From: JBFJVD01 sp041624375
GTDB lineage: Bacteria > Chloroflexota > Anaerolineae > Anaerolineales > E44-bin32
Reading direction: 5' to 3'
NCBI GenBank assembly: GCA_041624375.1
Contig: JBFJVD010000102.1
Span: 1 to 9,937 of the forward strand
Length of the DNA stretch: 9,937 bases
Shown here piece by piece: positions 5,998-9,937 of this stretch; positions within the stretch are counted from its first letter, which is position 1, and every line of letters starts with the position of its first letter. Under the pieces are notes generated by a model. The model saw nothing but the letters and a program-made list of their open reading frames with translations. It was not told the origin of the DNA and did not search any database. The position numbers and the translations under genes are program-made.

Positions 5998-8751
5998 ATG
6001 GCAAGTAAATGGGTCTATGGGTTCCATGAAGTGGATCAGGCTGAGACGTCTGCTGGCTCCTGGGAAGCCACGCGCGAACTGCTGGGCGGAAAGGGCGCCA
6101 ACCTGGCGGAAATGACGCGCATCGGCGTGCCCGTTCCGCCCGGGTTTACCGTCACGACGGAAGCCTGCATCGGCTACCTGAAGGAAGGCGGCAAGTTCCC
6201 CGAGGGGATGTGGGAGCAGGTCCTCGAGGCGATGAAGCGGGTTGAGGCGGAGACCGGCAAGGGTTTTGGCGATTCTTCCAACCCGCTTCTGGTTTCGGCA
6301 CGCTCGGGCGCCAAATTCTCGATGCCGGGCATGATGGACACGGTGCTCAACCTCGGCCTGAACGACGAGACGGCCGAGAGCATGATTGAGCTCACCGGGG
6401 ATCCCCGCTTTGTCTACGACGCCTACCGGCGGCTGGTCCAGATGTTCGGGTCGGTTGTGCTCGAGATCGAAGACGAAGCCTTCGAGGACCTGATTGACGA
6501 ACTCAAAGAAGAGAAGGGCTACAAGGTCGACACCGAGCTCACGGCCGAAGACTGGAAGCTGCTCACCGAGCAGTTCAAAGGCGTGATCCGCGAGCACATG
6601 GGCTTTGATTTCCCGCAGGATCCCTATGAGCAGATGCGCCAGGCGATCGAAGCCGTCTTCCGCTCCTGGAACGGGCGCCGGGCGATCAACTACCGCCGGG
6701 CGGCAGGTATCTCCGACGATCTGGGCACCGGCGTCAACATCGTCACCATGATTTTCGGCAATATGGGCAACGACTCAGCGACCGGTGTGGCCTTCACCCG
6801 CGATCCGGCCACCGGCGAGCGGGTGCTCTACGGCGATTACCTTACCAATGCCCAGGGCGAGGATGTGGTCGCCGGCATTCGCAACACCAAGAAGATCGAC
6901 GAGCTGGCCGAGGAGATGCCGGAAGCCTACAAGCTCTTCGAGGAGATCAACGAGAAACTGGAAGCCCACTACCGCGAAATGCAGGACGTGGAATTCACCA
7001 TCGAACGCGGCACCCTGTGGATGCTTCAGACTCGGGACGGCAAGCGAACGGCCAAGGCGACGGTGAAGATCGCCGTCGAAATGGCCAAGGAAGGGCTGAT
7101 CACGAAGGAAGAGGCCGTGCGGCGTGTGAAGCCGCACGACGTCGATGTCCTCATGCATCCGCAGTTTGAGCTTGCCGCGCTTGAGCAGGCCCGCGCAGAG
7201 CGAATGCTGGGCAAGGGCGTCAACGCCTCACCGGGCGCGGCCGTCGGGCGCATCTACTTCGACGCCGACACCGCGGAAGAGAGGGCGGTGGAGGGCAAGC
7301 AGCAGGTGATCATGGTGCGGCCGTTCACCAAGCCCGATGATGTCCATGGGATGCTGGCCGCCAAGGGCATCCTCACCACCGAGGGCGGCGCCACCAGCCA
7401 TGCCGCGGTGGTTGCCCGGCAATTCGGTATCCCCTGCGTCGTCGGCGCCTCGACGATCAAGCTCGACCTGAAGGCGCGCACACTCACCGCCAACGGCGTC
7501 ACCGTCGGCGAAGGCGACTGGATCTCGGTGGACGGCACCACCGGCGAAGTCTACACCGGCGAGCTGCCAACGACGATGCCGGCCTTCGAGGAACAGGTGG
7601 AGCTCCTGGAGCTGCTGACCTGGGCCGACGAAATCCGCGAGCGCGATGTGCGATCCGGAGCCGACGGCGGACCCAAGACCGGGCTTCAAGTCTGGGCCAA
7701 CGCCGACTACCCCGCCGACGCCCGGCGCGCTCGCGATTATGGGGCGGTCGGGATCGGACTGTGCCGGACAGAGCACATGTTCTTCGAGCAAGAGCGGCTG
7801 CCGATCGTCCAGCGGATGATCCTCGCCGATGACGACGAGACAAGGGATCAGGCGCTCGCCGAACTGCTCCCCTACCAGCAGAGCGATTTCGAGGGTCTCT
7901 TCGAGGCGATGGACGGCTATCCGGTCATCATCCGCCTGATCGACCCGCCGCTGCATGAGTTCCTGCCGGGGCTTGAGGAGCTGATCGAGGACGTCGCCAC
8001 AAAGAAAGCCAAGGGCGAGACCGAGGGCCTCGAAGAGAAGGAACAGCTGCTCCGGAGTGTCCGCAACCTGCACGAGTCGAACCCGATGATGGGTCTGCGT
8101 GGGGTCCGGTTGAGCATCTTGCTGCCGGGGATCGTTGAAATGCAGGTCCGCGCCATCTTCGAGGCGGCGGCGAGCGTCACCCAGAAGGGCGTGAAGTCGA
8201 TGCCCGAGGTGATGATCCCGCTCACGGGGCATGTCAACGAGCTGAAGGCCATACAGCCGCGGCTGGAAGAGATCGCCCGTGAGGTGATGGACCGAACCGG
8301 CGTCGAGTTCCCCTACAAGTTCGGCACGATGATCGAGATCCCTCGCGCCGCGCTCACCGCGACCGAGATCGCGGAGGTGGCTGAGTTCTTCTCGTACGGC
8401 ACGAACGACCTGACCCAAATGACCTTCGGCTACAGCCGAGACGACGCCGAACGCAACTTTCTGCTCGACTACGTCGAGAAGGGCATCCTGCCGGAGAATC
8501 CGTTCCAGTCCATCGACGCGGATGGGGTTGGGCGGTTGATGGAAATCGGCACGCGCGAAGGCCGCAAAGCCCGGCCCGATCTCGAGGTGGGCATCTGCGG
8601 TGAACACGGCGGCGATCCACAGTCGATCCAGCTGTGCCACAGCTACGGCCTCAACTACGTGAGCTGCTCGCCCTTCCGAGTCCCGATCGCCCGGCTGGCG
8701 GCGGCCCACGCCGCCCTGGGGAACGTGGTGGCACGCTCCGACGAAAGCTAG
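5998..8751 (+). CDS. ppdK: Pyruvate, phosphate dikinase
   Basis: This enzyme reversibly converts pyruvate, ATP and phosphate to phosphoenolpyruvate, AMP and pyrophosphate, linking glycolysis to gluconeogenesis in the cytosol. The 917-residue length fits bacterial PPDK (about 870-920). The N-terminal ATP-grasp part shows LLGGKGANLAEM (28-39), VSARSGAKFSMPGMMDT (99-115) and GNDSATGVAFTRDPATGE (257-274). The swinging domain has the phosphorylated His468 in TTEGGATSHAAVVAR (460-474). The C-terminal PEP/pyruvate barrel carries GIGLCRTEHMFF (585-596), MGLRGVRLS (698-706), FGTMIEIPRAAL (775-786), FFSYGTNDLTQMTFGYSRDD (797-816) and GICGEHGGD (865-873) with catalytic Cys867. Usual PPDKs have Met before TSHAA where this one has Ala465, a mild variant. 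Length and the N-terminal motifs separate it from PEP synthase. No regulatory-protein gene is visible beside it. It appears to be its own transcription unit. Confidence 0.97.
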   Translation: MASKWVYGFHEVDQAETSAGSWEATRELLGGKGANLAEMTRIGVPVPPGFTVTTEACIGYLKEGGKFPEGMWEQVLEAMKRVEAETGKGFGDSSNPLLVSARSGAKFSMPGMMDTVLNLGLNDETAESMIELTGDPRFVYDAYRRLVQMFGSVVLEIEDEAFEDLIDELKEEKGYKVDTELTAEDWKLLTEQFKGVIREHMGFDFPQDPYEQMRQAIEAVFRSWNGRRAINYRRAAGISDDLGTGVNIVTMIFGNMGNDSATGVAFTRDPATGERVLYGDYLTNAQGEDVVAGIRNTKKIDELAEEMPEAYKLFEEINEKLEAHYREMQDVEFTIERGTLWMLQTRDGKRTAKATVKIAVEMAKEGLITKEEAVRRVKPHDVDVLMHPQFELAALEQARAERMLGKGVNASPGAAVGRIYFDADTAEERAVEGKQQVIMVRPFTKPDDVHGMLAAKGILTTEGGATSHAAVVARQFGIPCVVGASTIKLDLKARTLTANGVTVGEGDWISVDGTTGEVYTGELPTTMPAFEEQVELLELLTWADEIRERDVRSGADGGPKTGLQVWANADYPADARRARDYGAVGIGLCRTEHMFFEQERLPIVQRMILADDDETRDQALAELLPYQQSDFEGLFEAMDGYPVIIRLIDPPLHEFLPGLEELIEDVATKKAKGETEGLEEKEQLLRSVRNLHESNPMMGLRGVRLSILLPGIVEMQVRAIFEAAASVTQKGVKSMPEVMIPLTGHVNELKAIQPRLEEIAREVMDRTGVEFPYKFGTMIEIPRAALTATEIAEVAEFFSYGTNDLTQMTFGYSRDDAERNFLLDYVEKGILPENPFQSIDADGVGRLMEIGTREGRKARPDLEVGICGEHGGDPQSIQLCHSYGLNYVSCSPFRVPIARLAAAHAALGNVVARSDES

Positions 8752-8774
8752 TCCCAGAACATACGATCATATGG

Positions 8775-8807
8775 AGCCCCGGGCGCTGCGAAGGCCCCGG
8801 GGCTTTC
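8775..8807 (+). terminator. Rho-independent-like terminator after ppdK
   Basis: A perfect 9-bp stem, AGCCCCGGG (8775-8783) with CCCGGGGCT (8796-8804), has a 12-base loop and is followed by TTTC. It starts 23 bases after the ppdK stop. The stem is very stable but the T-run is short. Position and structure make termination of ppdK the natural reading. Confidence 0.65.
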
Positions 8808-8880
8808 ATGCTTAAGGCGGTCACCCACCAGAAGAGTCGGGATCATCCGCGCGGGCGACGTCAGCGGGCGAAACCTGTTC

Positions 8881-8886
8881 TAAAAT
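8881..8886 (+). promoter_or_regulatory. Candidate -10 element upstream of the adenylating-enzyme gene
   Basis: TAAAAT is a 5 of 6 match to the -10 consensus in an otherwise GC-rich gap. The hexamer 17 bases upstream, ACGTCA (8858-8863), matches only 3 of 6 positions of the -35 consensus. It lies between the ppdK terminator and the next gene, where a promoter is needed. Weak evidence. Confidence 0.3.
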
Positions 8887-8959
8887 GGGACAGAGAGGGG
8901 CAGACCGTAAGGCGCCCGCGCGCCGGTGCTGCAGCTGAATCCAGCTGGAAATGATGCGA

Positions 8960-8983
8960 GCGGGCCGCATCCTACTGGCCCGC
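8960..8983 (+). promoter_or_regulatory. Leader hairpin before the adenylating-enzyme gene
   Basis: GCGGGCC (8960-8966) pairs with GGCCCGC (8977-8983) around a 10-base loop, 35 bases before the GTG start at 9019. A second small stem, GGCGC (8911-8915) with GCGCC (8920-8924), and a repeated CAGCTG palindrome (8932-8937 and 8942-8947) precede it. These may be leader structures or chance in GC-rich DNA. If translation starts at GTG 8926 instead, the main hairpin would be coding. Confidence 0.3.
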
Positions 8984-9018
8984 CTCTGGGCATCAGCCAC
9001 CTCCCGGGAGCCAACAGC

Positions 9019-9937
9019 GTGACCGAACGCATCGTACAGCCGTCCGCTGATCGCGTCGAAGCGGCCACGGGCAGCCAACGGGCTGCGGCCCAGCAGGCGC
9101 TGGATGACTGGGTGCGCGAGCTCATGGCCTGGCATTTCAGCCCTGAAACGGGCTGCGAGTTCTGGCTGGCGTTCGCCCGCCAGGCGGGGTGGGATCCACG
9201 CGAGGCGATCCAAGGATTTGGAGATCTGGGCCGTTTTGGCCCCTTCGAAGATCATTGGCTGCGCGAGACTCCACTGCAAAACTGGGTCCCTCGGGCGTAC
9301 GCAGGACAGCCCTACCACGTCTTTGAAACCGGCGGCACCACCGGCCCCCCCAAGCAGCGCATCGATTGGGAAGACTACCAAATTGACTACGAGGCGTTCA
9401 GCCGTGGACTGGACCCGGAGTCGTTCCCCCTTGGCGCCGACTGGCTGATGCTCGGCCCGACGGGCCCGCGCCGGCTGCGCCTCTCGATCGAACACCTGGC
9501 CAACCATCGCGGCGGCGCCTGCTTCCACGTGGACCTCGATCCGCGCTGGGTGAGCAAGCTGCTCGCCGACGGGCGTCACCGCGAGATGGTCGAGTACCGC
9601 GACCACGTCATCGACCAGGCCCTGAAGGTGCTCCGCGGGCACGACGGGGTGCGCTGCCTGTTCACCACCCCGAAGCTGCTGGAGGCGCTCTGCGAGAAGG
9701 TCTCGCTCACCCAGGCCGGAATCAGCGGGATCTTCTGCGGCGGCACCGAGATGAACGCTCAGTTCCACCGCTTCGCCCGCGAGGAGCTCGTCCCCGGAAT
9801 CGACTTCGTGCCGACCTACGGCAACACCTTGATGGGGCTCGCCTGCAACCGGCCGTTCGACCCCGAGCACCCCGACTACACCATCACCTACTACCCGCCC
9901 CAGCCGCGGGCGATCTTCGAGCTCGTCGACCCCGACG
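9019..9937 (+). CDS. AMP-forming adenylating enzyme, EhpF/phenylacetate-CoA ligase-like (3' end missing)
   Basis: This partial gene encodes 306 residues of an ATP-dependent acyl or aryl adenylating enzyme; the C-terminal domain lies outside the window. The phosphate-binding loop is canonical, TGGTTGPPK (104-112). A second core motif FCGGTEMN (239-246) and PTYGNTLMG (265-273) occupy the expected A4 and A5 places. A5 lacks the usual Glu (YGNT instead of YGxTE). From memory, WHFSPETGCEFW (38-49), GPTGPRRLRLSIEHLANHRG (146-165) and FTTPKLLEA (215-223) resemble proteins annotated as phenazine antibiotic biosynthesis proteins (EhpF-like); no search was run. GTG 9019 is chosen because GGGAG (9005-9009) lies 9 bases upstream. 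The frame stays open back to a stop at 8908, so GTG 8926 is an alternative. The substrate is unknown, and no phenazine genes are visible. It is separated from ppdK by a terminator and so probably not co-transcribed. Confidence 0.82.
   Translation, partial: MTERIVQPSADRVEAATGSQRAAAQQALDDWVRELMAWHFSPETGCEFWLAFARQAGWDPREAIQGFGDLGRFGPFEDHWLRETPLQNWVPRAYAGQPYHVFETGGTTGPPKQRIDWEDYQIDYEAFSRGLDPESFPLGADWLMLGPTGPRRLRLSIEHLANHRGGACFHVDLDPRWVSKLLADGRHREMVEYRDHVIDQALKVLRGHDGVRCLFTTPKLLEALCEKVSLTQAGISGIFCGGTEMNAQFHRFAREELVPGIDFVPTYGNTLMGLACNRPFDPEHPDYTITYYPPQPRAIFELVDPD

Noticed and set aside
7228..8709. 493-codon open frame on the minus strand across ppdK
   Set aside because: It is antisense to the conserved C-terminal half of ppdK. 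Its composition is that of a codon-bias shadow, with no recognisable domain.
8821..9870. 349-codon open frame on the minus strand at the right end
   Set aside because: The + strand frame through the same bases encodes a recognisable adenylating enzyme with the TGGTTGPPK loop. The minus-strand product has no family features.
1..9937. CRISPR array, insertion sequence, tRNA or rRNA
   Set aside because: No regularly spaced repeats, transposase motifs, terminal inverted repeats or tRNA/rRNA-like segments were seen on reading both strands; the short gaps are accounted for by leaders and hairpins.

Overview
The window is GC-rich bacterial chromosome with dense genes, all on the + strand. It holds an iron-sulfur (Fe-S) cluster assembly operon of the SUF type, followed by two separate metabolic units. 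The gene order is sufC (5' end missing), sufB, sufD, a 96-residue protein of unknown function, sufS, sufU and a Rieske-type ferredoxin. Next come a pyruvate, phosphate dikinase gene (ppdK) and the first two thirds of an adenylate-forming enzyme that runs off the right edge. There is no sign of mobile DNA, CRISPR, rRNA or tRNA.

The SUF set combines SufBCD with a SufS/SufU sulfur donor pair, as in Gram-positive bacteria and many deep-branching phyla, rather than the proteobacterial SufS/SufE pair. With the high GC, ppdK and an EhpF-like ligase, this would fit a Chloroflexota-like or other non-proteobacterial lineage. That placement is an inference from gene content and was not tested against any database.

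Region 1 (2-5810) is the suf operon. SufS takes sulfur from cysteine, SufU should accept it, and the SufBC2D scaffold builds the cluster using SufC ATPase activity. The C/B, X/S and S/U junctions are tight (0, about 9-21 and 8 bases). The other three junctions (B/D, D/X and U/Rieske) are 50-76 bases long, and each contains a GC-rich hairpin without a proper T-run, so the transcript looks divided into modules. The unknown protein between sufD and sufS has a compact beta-rich-looking core and a strongly basic C-terminal tail. It is the best candidate here for an undescribed component.

Region 2 (5811-8807) is ppdK. It has its own leader, a plausible extended -10 promoter, a clear ribosome binding site, and a GC hairpin terminator downstream. 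Region 3 (8808-9937) is a hairpin-rich leader and a partial acyl/aryl adenylating enzyme with a canonical P-loop but an altered A5 motif. It starts at GTG and has no stop in the window. A long open frame on the opposite strand covers the same stretch but is a codon-bias shadow.
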